Of a stretch of DNA of 64,000 nt, positions 1-9,522 are shown piece after piece (the stretch's first letter is position 1; each line of letters starts with the position of its first letter). Position numbers and translations under genes: made by a program. The stretch comes from HXMU1420-13 sp963691715 (lineage in GTDB: Bacteria > Bacteroidota > Rhodothermia > Balneolales > Balneolaceae): contig OY829281.1 of NCBI GenBank assembly GCA_963691715.1, positions 1,798,001 to 1,862,000 on the forward strand, in the 5' to 3' direction. Below the pieces are notes generated by a model, which was not told where the DNA came from, did not search any database, and was given only the letters and a program-made list of their open reading frames with translations.

Positions 1-206
1 TGCCCAACCATATTTTCTGTTATGAATACAGGTATAAATTGCTTGCCATTATGAACTGCAATTGTTAATCCTATAAAATCAGGAGTAATTAATGAGCTTC
101 TAGACCAAGTTTTGATCACTTTTTTGCTACCACTTTCCTGAGCAGCATCAATCTTGCGCTGAAGCTTGTAATGTATAAATGGGCCTTTTTTTAATGAACG
201 TGGCAT
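1..206 (-). CDS. rpsS: 30S ribosomal protein S19 (partial, C-terminus outside window)
   Basis: Reading the minus strand from the ATG at 206 gives 68 codons beginning MPRSLKKGPFIHYKL and running off the window edge at ENMVGH. S19 is about 90 residues, so roughly a quarter is missing. S19 sits in the head of the small subunit beside S13. The start is 11 bases after the stop of rplB, the usual L2-S19 order of the S10 operon, so it is the last visible gene of the long ribosomal operon transcribed leftwards. Confidence 0.95.
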   Translation of the reverse strand, partial: MPRSLKKGPFIHYKLQRKIDAAQESGSKKVIKTWSRSSLITPDFIGLTIAVHNGKQFIPVFITENMVG

Positions 207-217
207 ATTTTATATAC

Positions 218-1048
218 TTATTTCTTAGCTTTTCTTCTTCTGATTATATATTTGTTAGACAGCTTTTTTCTATCTCGTGTCTTTTTTCCTTTAGCCATTT
301 GTCCCCAAGGTGAACGTGGATGACCTCCTGAAGATTTACCTTCACCACCACCCATTGGGTGATCAACTGGGTTCATTGCAACCCCTCTTGTTTGAGGGCG
401 TCGACCCAACCATCTACTTCTACCAGCTTTACCAATAGTAGTATTCATATGATCTGGATTACTCGTAGAGCCTACTGTAGCCATGCATGTTCCAAGGATA
501 AGTCGAACTTCTCCAGAAGGTAACTTTACACTAACATATTTATCTTGTTTTCCAAGAAGCTGTGCTCCTGTACCTGCACTTCTACAAATCACCGCACCCT
601 TTCCTGGGGCAAGCTCAATGGCATGAATAAATGTACCAGGAGGCATATTTCTTAGTTGCAGTGCGTTTCCTAAATCAGGCGATACCTTTTCTCCAGAAAT
701 AATAGAATCACCAACTTTTAAACCGTTAGGCGCGATTATATATCTCTTTTCACCATCTGCATAAGCTAAAAGAGCGATTCTAGCTGTTCTATTGGGATCA
801 TATTCAATCGTTTTAACCGTTGATGGGATGTCAAATTTATTACGTTTAAAATCAATGATCCTGTAGCGTCTTTTGTGCCCACCACCACGATGACGTGAAG
901 TTTTACGACCATGATGGTTTCTACCACCAGATTTATGAATACCTTCAACTAAGGATTTTTCAGGAACATTAGTAGTAACATCATCAAACACTGGTGCTAT
1001 ACGATGTCTGGTTCCTGGAGTTGTTGGTTTTAATTTCCTTGTAGCCAT
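218..1048 (-). CDS. rplB: 50S ribosomal protein L2
   Basis: This 276-residue protein has the normal length and architecture of L2: an N-terminal OB-like half, an SH3-like middle (RSAGTGAQLLGK) and the C-terminal tail GVAMNPVDHPMGGGEG, whose His lies near the peptidyl-transferase centre. L2 is needed for subunit association and for building the catalytic site. A Shine-Dalgarno AGGAG lies six bases upstream of the ATG. It lies 9 bases after rplW and 11 bases before rpsS and is clearly co-transcribed with them. Confidence 0.97.
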   Translation of the reverse strand: MATRKLKPTTPGTRHRIAPVFDDVTTNVPEKSLVEGIHKSGGRNHHGRKTSRHRGGGHKRRYRIIDFKRNKFDIPSTVKTIEYDPNRTARIALLAYADGEKRYIIAPNGLKVGDSIISGEKVSPDLGNALQLRNMPPGTFIHAIELAPGKGAVICRSAGTGAQLLGKQDKYVSVKLPSGEVRLILGTCMATVGSTSNPDHMNTTIGKAGRSRWLGRRPQTRGVAMNPVDHPMGGGEGKSSGGHPRSPWGQMAKGKKTRDRKKLSNKYIIRRRKAKK

Positions 1049-1057
1049 TATTATCTC

Positions 1058-1348
1058 CTAAATTTCACTAAAGAAATCTATTTCTCCTTCTTTCAGGGTT
1101 ATAATTGCTTTTTTCCATGTGCTTGTCCTACCAGCTTGAAACCCACTGCGCGTAAATCTACCCTTTGGTTTAGAAGGCATAATTAAAGTGTTAACTTTTG
1201 AAACCTTAACTCCTGGATAGTGTGCCTCTACAGCACTTTTGATCTCTGGTTTTGATGCGCTTTTAATCACCTCAAAAGTAACTTTACCTTCTTGTTCTTG
1301 TAAACGACTTAATTTCTCAGTAATCAATGGGCGAATTAGTACACTCAT
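1058..1348 (-). CDS. rplW: 50S ribosomal protein L23
   Basis: The product has 96 residues, typical for L23. It contains the conserved N-terminal block IRPLITEKL and a basic loop (KPKGRFTRSGFQAGRTSTWKKA). L23 lies at the exit of the polypeptide tunnel and docks trigger factor and SRP. The ATG overlaps the end of rplD by four bases (ATGA type), and a strong GGAGGT precedes it by six bases, so translation may be both coupled and independently initiated. It is the middle gene of the L3-L4-L23-L2 run. Confidence 0.96.
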   Translation of the reverse strand: MSVLIRPLITEKLSRLQEQEGKVTFEVIKSASKPEIKSAVEAHYPGVKVSKVNTLIMPSKPKGRFTRSGFQAGRTSTWKKAIITLKEGEIDFFSEI

Positions 1349-1995
1349 GCTTGTACCTCCTCTGTGTTAGGAATAATAGAATTTTCTAAAACTTCTAAAG
1401 CACTTTTCTGAATAATAATAGTGTCAACATGTAACATTTGATAAGTATTTGGCTTATTGCCCTCAAGTACATGTACGCCTGGAATGTTGCTTGCTGATTT
1501 TACTATCGTATGGTCAGTATTTGCTGTCAAAATTAATACCTTGTTGTTACTCAAACCTAAAGCTTCTAGCATTGATACTACTTGTTTAGTTTTGGGTGAT
1601 TCAAAAGTAAAATCTTCAATTATCGTTACAGAATTTTCGGATGCTTTTACTGATAAAGCAGATTTTCTTGCTAATTGAATTACTTTCTTGTTCAGTTTAA
1701 AACTGTAATCTCTTGGTTTAGGTCCAAAAACAGTACCGCCTTTTCTTAATAGAGGTGACTTTATATTTCCTCTACGGGCGTTACCAGTACCTTTTTGTTT
1801 GTACAATTTCTTAGTACTACCTGCAATTTCTGATCGCTCTTTAGTTTTTGCCGTTCCCTGGCGTTTATTCGCTAAATGCCTTCTTATATCTTCATATAAA
1901 GCAACCTCATTTGGCTCAATGGAGAAGATAGCATCGTTTAATACTGCTTCATTTCCAGATTTTGATCCGTCTATTTTATAGATATCAAGCTTCAT
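1345..1995 (-). CDS. rplD: 50S ribosomal protein L4
   Basis: The 216-residue product has the L4 hallmark loop KLYKQKGTGNARRGNIKSPL, the extended arm that lines the exit tunnel, followed by the motif GGTVFGPKPRDYS. In many bacteria L4 also represses its own S10 operon through the leader RNA; whether that happens here cannot be judged because S10 is not the first gene of this fused operon. It starts five bases after the rplC stop and overlaps rplW by four. Confidence 0.96.
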   Translation of the reverse strand: MKLDIYKIDGSKSGNEAVLNDAIFSIEPNEVALYEDIRRHLANKRQGTAKTKERSEIAGSTKKLYKQKGTGNARRGNIKSPLLRKGGTVFGPKPRDYSFKLNKKVIQLARKSALSVKASENSVTIIEDFTFESPKTKQVVSMLEALGLSNNKVLILTANTDHTIVKSASNIPGVHVLEGNKPNTYQMLHVDTIIIQKSALEVLENSIIPNTEEVQA

Positions 1996-2000
1996 TTTAT

Positions 2001-2636
2001 TTATGCCTCACTTCTGTTGAAGATTTCTACATAAGAGCCTTTAGGGCCAGGTACACTTCCAGTTAGAAGCAATAAATTTGATTCTGGTAAAATTTTAGCA
2101 ATACTCAGGTTTTTAATCTTAACACGCGTATTTCCATACTGTCCAGCCATTCTCATCCCTTTAAAAACTCTTGCTGGATCAGACGCTCCACCAATAGAAC
2201 CAGGTGCTCTCAGTCGATTATGTTGACCATGAGTTTCATCACCAACACCGCTAAAATTGTGTCTTTTAATAACACCAGCAAAACCACGACCTTTAGATGT
2301 ACCAGCAACCTCAACAATATCACCTACCTCAAATACATCTTCTATCTTTAATTCATCACCAAGATCTAAACCTTCTGGAATGAAGTCTCTAAACTCGCAT
2401 ATCACTGCTTTTGCTCCAGATCCAGACTTGATTAGGTGTCCTTTGATCGCTTTTGATGTGTTTTTATCTTTTTTATCGAAACTAGAAAGTTGAACAGCAT
2501 TATAACCATCCTTTTCTTCTAGTTTTATGCTGGTGATGACAGCGGCTGGTACTTCGACAACAGTAACAGGTATACTTCGTCCTATTTCGTCAAAGACGCT
2601 TGTCATTCCAACTTTTTTTCCAACCAATCCACGCAT
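2001..2636 (-). CDS. rplC: 50S ribosomal protein L3
   Basis: The 211-residue protein begins MRGLVGKKVGMTSVFDE, the standard L3 opening, and contains the central loop RLRAPGSIGGASDPARVFKG that reaches towards the peptidyl-transferase centre. L3 is one of the two proteins that start large-subunit assembly. It lies 20 bases after rpsJ and five bases before rplD. Length and motifs are normal, so the call is secure. Confidence 0.97.
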   Translation of the reverse strand: MRGLVGKKVGMTSVFDEIGRSIPVTVVEVPAAVITSIKLEEKDGYNAVQLSSFDKKDKNTSKAIKGHLIKSGSGAKAVICEFRDFIPEGLDLGDELKIEDVFEVGDIVEVAGTSKGRGFAGVIKRHNFSGVGDETHGQHNRLRAPGSIGGASDPARVFKGMRMAGQYGNTRVKIKNLSIAKILPESNLLLLTGSVPGPKGSYVEIFNRSEA

Positions 2637-2656
2637 TGTGTTTTTGATCTAATTCG

Positions 2657-2968
2657 TTAAACTTTAATTTCTACATCGACGCCAGAAGGTAATTCTAGCT
2701 TCATTAATGCATCCACAGTCTGTGAACCAGTAGAAAGAATATCGATGAGACGTTTATGTGCTCTATATTCAAACTGTTCGCGTGATTTTTTATCAACGAA
2801 TACTGATTTATTTACTGTTATTATGCTTTTTCTTGTTGGCAATGGTATCGGTCCCGACACAACTGCTCCGGTTGATTTAACCGTCTGAATTATTTTCTCA
2901 GCTGATTTATCGATCAGATTATGATCGTATGATTTCAACTTAATTCTGATTTTTTGTTGTGTTGCCAC
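2657..2968 (-). CDS. rpsJ: 30S ribosomal protein S10
   Basis: The product has 103 residues and the S10 signature GPIPLPTRKSIITVNKS together with the C-terminal LPSGVDVEIKV. S10 is a small-subunit head protein and also the NusE partner of NusB in antitermination. The start codon is GTG at 2968, with AAGGAG about ten bases upstream; the spacing to the tuf stop is only 13 bases, so the SD of rpsJ begins right at the tuf stop codon. This is the str-S10 junction. Confidence 0.97.
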   Translation of the reverse strand: MATQQKIRIKLKSYDHNLIDKSAEKIIQTVKSTGAVVSGPIPLPTRKSIITVNKSVFVDKKSREQFEYRAHKRLIDILSTGSQTVDALMKLELPSGVDVEIKV

Positions 2969-2981
2969 GGATCAGAACTCC

Positions 2982-4169
2982 TTAATCTAAGATTTTAGTT
3001 ACCACACCGGCGCCCACTGTGCGGCCACCTTCGCGGATTGCAAAACGCAGCCCTTCTTCCATCGCTACCGGCTGAATGAGTTCTACATCCAATTTCACAT
3101 TGTCTCCAGGCATTACCATCTCCACTCCACTCGGCAACTCACATGCGCCTGTTACATCCGTTGTACGGAAATAGAACTGTGGACGGTAGCCTTTGAAAAA
3201 CGGCGTGTGTCTTCCACCTTCGTCTTTGCTCAACACATACACCTCACACTCAAACTTCTTATGTGGGTTTATTGAACCTGGCTTACACAATACCATACCA
3301 CGCTGAATATCATCTTTGCTTATCCCACGCAATAAAATCCCTGCATTATCTCCTGCCTCGCCTTGATCTAACAAACGACGAAACATCTCTATGCCCGTTA
3401 CTACACTCTTCATCGGCTCTTCGATGATCCCAACGATCTCTACTTCCTCGTTGATCTTAATCACTCCACGCTCAATCCGGCCCGTGGCCACTGTACCACG
3501 ACCTGTAATCGAGAATACATCTTCCACCGGCATCAAGAACGGCTTGTCTACATCTCGCTCTGGAGTAGGTATGGTCTCATCTACAGCAGCAATCAATTCC
3601 ACTACCTTCTCTTCCCACTGCGCTTCACCATTAAGTGCTCCTAAAGCAGATCCCTGAATCACAGGTATATCATCACCGTCAAACTCGTAACTAGATAACA
3701 ACTCACGCACTTCAAGCTCAACCAACTCCAACAACTCCTCGTCGTCTACTAAGTCAACCTTGTTCATGAATACCACAATCTGCGGCACCCCTACCTGACG
3801 TGCAAGCAAGATATGCTCTCTGGTCTGTGGCATAGGACCATCGGTTGCAGCCACCACTAGAATCGCTCCATCCATCTGCGCCGCTCCTGTAACCATGTTC
3901 TTCACGTAATCAGCGTGACCCGGACAATCCACATGCGCATAATGACGCACTTCGCTTTCATATTCCACATGAGCTGTGGCTATGGTTATTCCACGCTCTC
4001 GCTCTTCTGGGGCATTATCGATCTGATCGAATGCTTGCGCTTCTCCTCCCCATGTTTTAGCCATTACTGCCGTAATCGCCGCCGTTAAGGTTGTCTTACC
4101 ATGATCTACGTGTCCAATGGTGCCCACATTCACATGCGGCTTGGTGCGTTGAAAGGTCTCTTTTGCCAT
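2982..4169 (-). CDS. tuf: Elongation factor Tu
   Basis: The 395-residue GTPase delivers aminoacyl-tRNA to the ribosomal A site. Seen motifs are GHVDHGKTT (P-loop), RGITI (switch I), DCPGHADY (switch II) and NKVD (guanine binding), followed by domains 2 and 3 ending VGAGVVTKILD. It lies between fusA and rpsJ, joining the str and S10 operons. Its base composition and codon choice look distinctly more GC-rich than the fusA and rpl genes on either side, which is discussed as a finding. A second tuf copy elsewhere in the genome is possible but cannot be seen here. Confidence 0.98.
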   Translation of the reverse strand: MAKETFQRTKPHVNVGTIGHVDHGKTTLTAAITAVMAKTWGGEAQAFDQIDNAPEERERGITIATAHVEYESEVRHYAHVDCPGHADYVKNMVTGAAQMDGAILVVAATDGPMPQTREHILLARQVGVPQIVVFMNKVDLVDDEELLELVELEVRELLSSYEFDGDDIPVIQGSALGALNGEAQWEEKVVELIAAVDETIPTPERDVDKPFLMPVEDVFSITGRGTVATGRIERGVIKINEEVEIVGIIEEPMKSVVTGIEMFRRLLDQGEAGDNAGILLRGISKDDIQRGMVLCKPGSINPHKKFECEVYVLSKDEGGRHTPFFKGYRPQFYFRTTDVTGACELPSGVEMVMPGDNVKLDVELIQPVAMEEGLRFAIREGGRTVGAGVVTKILD

Positions 4170-4201
4170 TTTTTAAATGTGTTATTCGTTATAATTTCTT
4201 G

Positions 4202-6343
4202 TTATGCCTGACTCTCAATGATTTCCTGAGCAATTTTGTCAGGGACTTGAGTGTACATTTCAAATTCCATAGAGTAAACAGCACGGCCTTGTGTCAAAGA
4301 TCGGAGATCGGTTGAATATCCAAACATTTCACTTAGGGGCACGTTAGCTTTTACGATAGAGCCGTTGGGATCGGTTTCCATACTTTGAATGATACCACGT
4401 CTCGAGTTAAGGTCTCCGATAACGTCACCCATATATTCTTCAGGTGTTGTTACCTCCACTTTCATAACAGGCTCAAGCATAACAGGCTTTGCTTTTTTTG
4501 CAGAAGCCCTAAAACCTGCTTTTGCTGCCAATTCAAAACTTAACTGATCAGAATCAACGTCATGGTAAGAACCGTCAAATAATCTTACACCAATATTTTG
4601 GACAGAGTAATTAGCCTGGATACCATTTTCCAATGCAGCTTTGAATCCTTTTTCTACAGCGGGGATAAATTCTCTAGGTATGTTACCACCAACTATTTCG
4701 TTGATAAACATAAATCCTTCATCTCTACTAATCCTATCTTGCTTTCCTTCGTAGTTATCAAAATAAGATATTGGCGCTATTTCGAATTGAATATCACCAA
4801 ATTTACCGCGACCACCTGACTGTTTCTTGTATGTTTCTCGGTGAGTTACGTTGCTAGATATAGTTTCACGGTAAGATACTTGCGGTGCGCCAACATTTGC
4901 TTCAACTTTGAATTCACGTTTTAAACGGTCAACAATAATTTCTAAATGTAATTCTCCCATTCCCGCAATAGTAGTCTGACCAGTCTCTTCATCAGTACTT
5001 ACCTTAAACGTAGGATCTTCTTCAGCCAGTTTTTGCAAACCGGTAGATAACTTATCTGAATCAGCCTTAGTTTTAGGTTCAACAGCCAACTTTATAACTG
5101 GCTCAGGAAAAGTTATTTGTTCTAAAATAACTGGGTTATCTAGATCACAAAATGTATCTCCAGTATGTACCTGTTTTACACCAACTACTGCTACGATATC
5201 TCCTGCTTGGGCAGAATCGAGATCTTTCTTATCGTTAGCGTGCATTTCTAGTAGGCGACCAATACGCTCTTTCTTTCCCGTAGAGCTATTTAAAACATAT
5301 GAACCTTTTTCAAGCTTTCCAGAATAAATTCTAGTAAAAGTTAATTTACCAACATAAGGATCGGTCATTATTTTGAAAGCTAATGCCGAGAATGGCTCAC
5401 TTGGATCAGCACCTCTAATAACTTCAGTATCAGTTTTTGGATCAATTCCAGTTACCGCGTCTACATCTAGAGGACTTGGCATGAAATCTAAAACTCTATC
5501 GAGCATGGCCTGAACACCTTTATTTTTTAAGGCAGTTCCCGCCATCACTGGGGTAATGTCTTTGGCTATCGTTGCTTTTCTGATGGCATTAACTATTTCC
5601 TCTTGAGAAATTTCTTCTTCCATCAAATATTTTTCCATCAAAGACTCGTCGTGGTCTGCAATCGCTTCTAACATTTGGACCCGATAGTTTTCAACATCCT
5701 CAACCATATCTTCTGGTATATCAATCACATCGTACTTAGCACCTAATGAAGCTTCATCCCAAACAATTGCTTCCATAGTGATTAAATCAACAACGCCTTT
5801 GAAATTCTCCTCCCTTCCAATAGGAATTTGAATAGGTATTGGATTTGCATTAAGCTTTGTATCTAACTGCCCAACCACATTAAAAAAATCAGCTCCGGTT
5901 CGGTCCATTTTGTTAACAAAAGCCATACAAGGCACTTTGTACTTCGTAGCTTGCCTCCAAACAGTTTCTGATTGAGGTTGTACAGCACCAACAGAACATA
6001 ATACGAATACAGCTCCATCCAGAACGCGCAAAGAACGCTCAACTTCTACTGTGAAATCAACGTGGCCAGGTGTATCAATAATATTGATACGATGATCATT
6101 CCAAATACAGTGTGTTGCGGCAGATGTTATAGTAATACCGCGCTCCTGCTCTTGTTCCATCCAATCCATGGTGGCAGCACCATCATGTACCTCGCCTATT
6201 CGGTGGCTACGCCCTGTATAAAACAAAATACGCTCAGTTACAGTAGTTTTACCTGCATCTATATGAGCCATTATACCAATGTTTCGCGTTTTACGCATCA
6301 TTGCTAGAACTTTAGGGTCTGTTGAAGTTTTTAAGTCAGACAT
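4202..6343 (-). CDS. fusA: Elongation factor G
   Basis: This 713-residue translocase has the EF-G layout. The G domain has MAHIDAGKTTVTERIL, RGITITSAAT, DTPGHVDFTVEVERSL and NKMDR; domains II to V follow, with the GMGELHLEI motif of domain III and the ribosome-mimic domain IV around residues 480-600. It drives tRNA-mRNA translocation and, with RRF, ribosome recycling. It lies 32 bases upstream of tuf and 17 bases downstream of rpsG in the str operon. Length is normal. Some members of this phylum group carry extra EF-G paralogues, but the operon position identifies this as the main one. Confidence 0.97.
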   Translation of the reverse strand: MSDLKTSTDPKVLAMMRKTRNIGIMAHIDAGKTTVTERILFYTGRSHRIGEVHDGAATMDWMEQEQERGITITSAATHCIWNDHRINIIDTPGHVDFTVEVERSLRVLDGAVFVLCSVGAVQPQSETVWRQATKYKVPCMAFVNKMDRTGADFFNVVGQLDTKLNANPIPIQIPIGREENFKGVVDLITMEAIVWDEASLGAKYDVIDIPEDMVEDVENYRVQMLEAIADHDESLMEKYLMEEEISQEEIVNAIRKATIAKDITPVMAGTALKNKGVQAMLDRVLDFMPSPLDVDAVTGIDPKTDTEVIRGADPSEPFSALAFKIMTDPYVGKLTFTRIYSGKLEKGSYVLNSSTGKKERIGRLLEMHANDKKDLDSAQAGDIVAVVGVKQVHTGDTFCDLDNPVILEQITFPEPVIKLAVEPKTKADSDKLSTGLQKLAEEDPTFKVSTDEETGQTTIAGMGELHLEIIVDRLKREFKVEANVGAPQVSYRETISSNVTHRETYKKQSGGRGKFGDIQFEIAPISYFDNYEGKQDRISRDEGFMFINEIVGGNIPREFIPAVEKGFKAALENGIQANYSVQNIGVRLFDGSYHDVDSDQLSFELAAKAGFRASAKKAKPVMLEPVMKVEVTTPEEYMGDVIGDLNSRRGIIQSMETDPNGSIVKANVPLSEMFGYSTDLRSLTQGRAVYSMEFEMYTQVPDKIAQEIIESQA

Positions 6344-6360
6344 TACTTATTGAATAGTTT

Positions 6361-6828
6361 TTAAAATCTAAAATGTGCAAATGCTTTGTTTGCCTCAGCC
6401 ATACGGTGAGTTTCATCCTTTTTTCTTACAGCTCCGCCTTCATTTTTTGAAGCATCTATCAATTCTCTAGATAATCGTAAAGACATAGATTTATCATTTC
6501 GAGAACGTGCCGCCCTTATCAACCAACGCATCCCTAAAGCTGTACCCCTTTCCTGACGCACCTCAACAGGCACCTGATAGGTTGCTCCACCAACACGGCG
6601 TGATTTTACTTCGACTACCGGAGTCGAATTCTGAAGAGCTGAACGGAATATTTCTAATCCTGTCTCGCCAGTTCTTTCTTCAATTAATTCAAATGCCTGA
6701 TAAACAATTTTACGTGCAACATTTTTTTTACCATCTTTCATCAGGTTATTTACAAAACGAGTTATCAATTTGTCCTCAAATATTGGATCTGGTTGCACAT
6801 CTCGTTTTTCAGCTTTTCTTCTACGCAT
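6361..6828 (-). CDS. rpsG: 30S ribosomal protein S7
   Basis: The product is 155 residues, the bacterial S7 length. It begins MRRRKAEKRDVQPDPIF and contains RRVGGATYQVPVEV and the RxxRWL-type segment GMRWLIRAAR. S7 nucleates assembly of the small-subunit head and contacts the E-site tRNA. It lies 26 bases after rpsL and 17 bases before fusA, the canonical str order. Confidence 0.97.
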   Translation of the reverse strand: MRRRKAEKRDVQPDPIFEDKLITRFVNNLMKDGKKNVARKIVYQAFELIEERTGETGLEIFRSALQNSTPVVEVKSRRVGGATYQVPVEVRQERGTALGMRWLIRAARSRNDKSMSLRLSRELIDASKNEGGAVRKKDETHRMAEANKAFAHFRF

Positions 6829-6854
6829 TCTCGTTTACACTTAAAACTTTTGGG

Positions 6855-7229
6855 TTAACCTTTGGGTCGCTTAGTTCCGTAAAGACTTCTACTTTGTGTA
6901 CGCCCTTCTACACCTGCTGTATCAAGAGTTCCACGTATAATGTGATAACGCACACCTGGTAAATCTTTAACCCTTCCTCCTCGGATAAGCACAATACTGT
7001 GTTCTTGCAAATTATGGCCTTCACCAGGGATGTATGCAGTCACCTCAATTCCATTAGTTAAACGTACACGCGCAACTTTACGAAGCGCTGAATTTGGTTT
7101 TTTTGGTGTGGTAGTGTAGACACGCGTACAAACACCTCGTTTCTGAGGACAGCTTTGCATTGCAGGAGCAGTCGTTTTGCGTATCTTGCTTTTTCTACTT
7201 TTTCTAATAAGTTGTTGTATCGTTGGCAC
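6855..7229 (-). CDS. rpsL: 30S ribosomal protein S12
   Basis: The 124-residue protein has the decoding-centre motif TTPKKPNSALRKVARVRL and the second conserved loop RGGRVKDLPGVRYH. In other bacteria the lysines of these loops are the sites of streptomycin resistance changes; here they keep the wild-type residues. It is the first gene of the fused str-S10 operon. The 183-base divergent region to recG must hold the operon promoter, but I could not pick out a convincing one. Confidence 0.97.
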   Translation of the reverse strand: MPTIQQLIRKSRKSKIRKTTAPAMQSCPQKRGVCTRVYTTTPKKPNSALRKVARVRLTNGIEVTAYIPGEGHNLQEHSIVLIRGGRVKDLPGVRYHIIRGTLDTAGVEGRTQSRSLYGTKRPKG

Positions 7230-7412
7230 AATTCAATTTTTTTGGTTATTGCCATATATCGAGAGCCTTAAAAAATACGAAAAATTCTAATTTATTTACA
7301 ATGTCTTTTGATAAAATAATTCTAAAATGGTTTAATTCTTTGAATTTCTGCAGTAATTACTGAAATTTAACGGCAATAATAATCAATATATAGTATAAAG
7401 ATATATATCAAT

Positions 7413-9488
7413 ATGACTTTTAATTTAAGTAAATTACCTTTATTGAGCACAAAAAGGCTTGACGCACTTAAATCTGTGGGTATATTCACCTTTATGGATC
7501 TACTCTATTTGTTCCCGAATAGGTACATAGATCGTTCGAATATTCAGTTTATAAAAAATCTTACAGGGTCAGGTGAAGAAGTAACCATCTCAGGTAAAAT
7601 AATTAAATCAGAAGAAGTAGGATTTGGAAAGAAAAAAAGATTAGAGGTCTCATTATCTGATGGCACAGGTATTATAAAAGGCATCTGGTTTAGAGGGGGT
7701 AATTATATAAAAAGAAGTCTACAGCCAGGAAGTATTGTTGCTTTTTTTGGTCAAGTAAAGCAATATGGTCATTCAATGAATATTGCCCACCCTGATATAA
7801 GTTCGATTTCTAATGAAGGTGATTTAAATGATTTTTCGCGTTTAATTCCTATTTATCCAGCAAATAAAGAATTTAGCAAAACTAGAATTACTAGCTCTTT
7901 AATACAGCAATGGATAACGCTTATATTAAAAGAGGTAAAGGCCGAAGAATTTATTCCTCACAACATACTCTACGAACTTAAATTACCAGAATTAAAATTA
8001 GCTCTTACATGGATCCACAACCCTAATTCTCACCAAGAGCATAAAAGAGCTATTGATAGGTTCAAATTTGAAGAGTTATTTTTATTTGAACTAAGCATTG
8101 CAAAAATTAAATATTCCATTTCAAAGAGTAACAAAGGTCATGTATTAACCCACTTTAAACCCAATACATCTATTTTTTTTAATGAAAAACTTCCTTTCCA
8201 GTTAACTGATGGTCAAAAATCAGCCTTATCCGAAATTAAACATGATTTAAAATCGGGTTTTCAAATGAATCGCCTTATACAAGGTGATGTAGGATCTGGG
8301 AAAACTATAGTTGCTATTGGCGCGATGTTAATGGCGATAGATAATGGATTTCAAGCAGCCTTTGCAGCACCCACTGAAATCCTAGCTGAACAACATTACC
8401 ATACCTTAACTCATTACTTAAATGATTTAAATATTTCTGTAGGATTAATCATTGGTGGACAGAAAACTAATCTACGTACACAAGTTTTGGAGAACATTGA
8501 GAAAGGAACTTATGATATGGTAGTAGGAACCCATGCAATTTTCCAAGAAAATGTTAAATTTCAAAATTTAGGCTTAGCAGTAATCGATGAACAGCATCGA
8601 TTCGGGGTTAAACAAAGAGCCAACTTATTAAGCAAAGGTAATCATCCTCATCTAATGGTTATGAGCGCCACACCTATACCTCGTTCACTTGCCATGACAT
8701 TATACGCAGATCTTGATATTTCTGTGATTAAGGGACTTCCATTTGGTAGAAAGCCTATTGAAACCTTAATTAAAAGAGACACACAAAGAGAAGAAGTTTT
8801 CCAATTTGTTGACAAAAACTTATTTGAGGGTGGTCAAGTATATATAATTTACCCGTTGGTTGAAGAATCTGAAGTGTTAGATTTAAAAGATGCTACTGCT
8901 GGATATGAAAAAATCAAACAACGATTTCCTGATTATACAGTTGGAATAATTCATGGAAGGATGAATACAGACGAGAAAGAGAAAACCATGAGGGCATTTA
9001 ATGATAACAAAATTCAAATATTGGTATCTACCACTGTTATTGAAGTAGGAGTGGACATTCCTAATGCATCCATCATGATTATTGAACATGCTGAGCGATT
9101 TGGGCTTTCACAACTGCATCAATTAAGAGGAAGAATTGGCCGTGGCAACCGACAGAGTTTTTGTTTTTTAATTCCTGATGTAAAAGTAAGTAAGGCAGGC
9201 GCATATCGCCTTAAAACAATGGTAGAGACAAACGATGGTTTTAGGATTGCTGAAGCCGATTTAAAATTACGTGGCCCCGGTGACTTTCTAGGAACAAAAC
9301 AGAGTGGTCTTCCAGATTTTAAAACAGCTGATATAGTCGAGGATCAACTTATTCTACAACAAGCAAAAATGCATGCATCAAAATTAATGTCTGCGGACTT
9401 AGAATTGCTAGATATTAAACATTCCAAATTGAGGAACATCTTTCTTCCCTATTTTGAAAATAAAAAAGAATTTTATGGTTTGGGTTAA
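7413..9488 (+). CDS. recG: ATP-dependent DNA helicase RecG
   Basis: The 691-residue protein has the RecG plan: an N-terminal wedge/OB domain (about residues 40-150), then SF2 helicase motifs. Walker A is GDVGSGKT, motif II is DEQH (VIDEQHRFG), motif III is MSATPIPRSLAMT, and motif VI is LRGRIGRG. The C-terminal end follows the ADLKLRGPGDFLGTKQSG block. RecG reverses stalled replication forks and processes recombination intermediates. It is a single-gene unit, divergent from rpsL and convergent with typA. Length is close to the usual 680-700 residues. Confidence 0.96.
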   Translation: MTFNLSKLPLLSTKRLDALKSVGIFTFMDLLYLFPNRYIDRSNIQFIKNLTGSGEEVTISGKIIKSEEVGFGKKKRLEVSLSDGTGIIKGIWFRGGNYIKRSLQPGSIVAFFGQVKQYGHSMNIAHPDISSISNEGDLNDFSRLIPIYPANKEFSKTRITSSLIQQWITLILKEVKAEEFIPHNILYELKLPELKLALTWIHNPNSHQEHKRAIDRFKFEELFLFELSIAKIKYSISKSNKGHVLTHFKPNTSIFFNEKLPFQLTDGQKSALSEIKHDLKSGFQMNRLIQGDVGSGKTIVAIGAMLMAIDNGFQAAFAAPTEILAEQHYHTLTHYLNDLNISVGLIIGGQKTNLRTQVLENIEKGTYDMVVGTHAIFQENVKFQNLGLAVIDEQHRFGVKQRANLLSKGNHPHLMVMSATPIPRSLAMTLYADLDISVIKGLPFGRKPIETLIKRDTQREEVFQFVDKNLFEGGQVYIIYPLVEESEVLDLKDATAGYEKIKQRFPDYTVGIIHGRMNTDEKEKTMRAFNDNKIQILVSTTVIEVGVDIPNASIMIIEHAERFGLSQLHQLRGRIGRGNRQSFCFLIPDVKVSKAGAYRLKTMVETNDGFRIAEADLKLRGPGDFLGTKQSGLPDFKTADIVEDQLILQQAKMHASKLMSADLELLDIKHSKLRNIFLPYFENKKEFYGLG

Positions 9489-9522
9489 AATTCAAATTAC
9501 ATATTGTTTATGATTTATTTTA

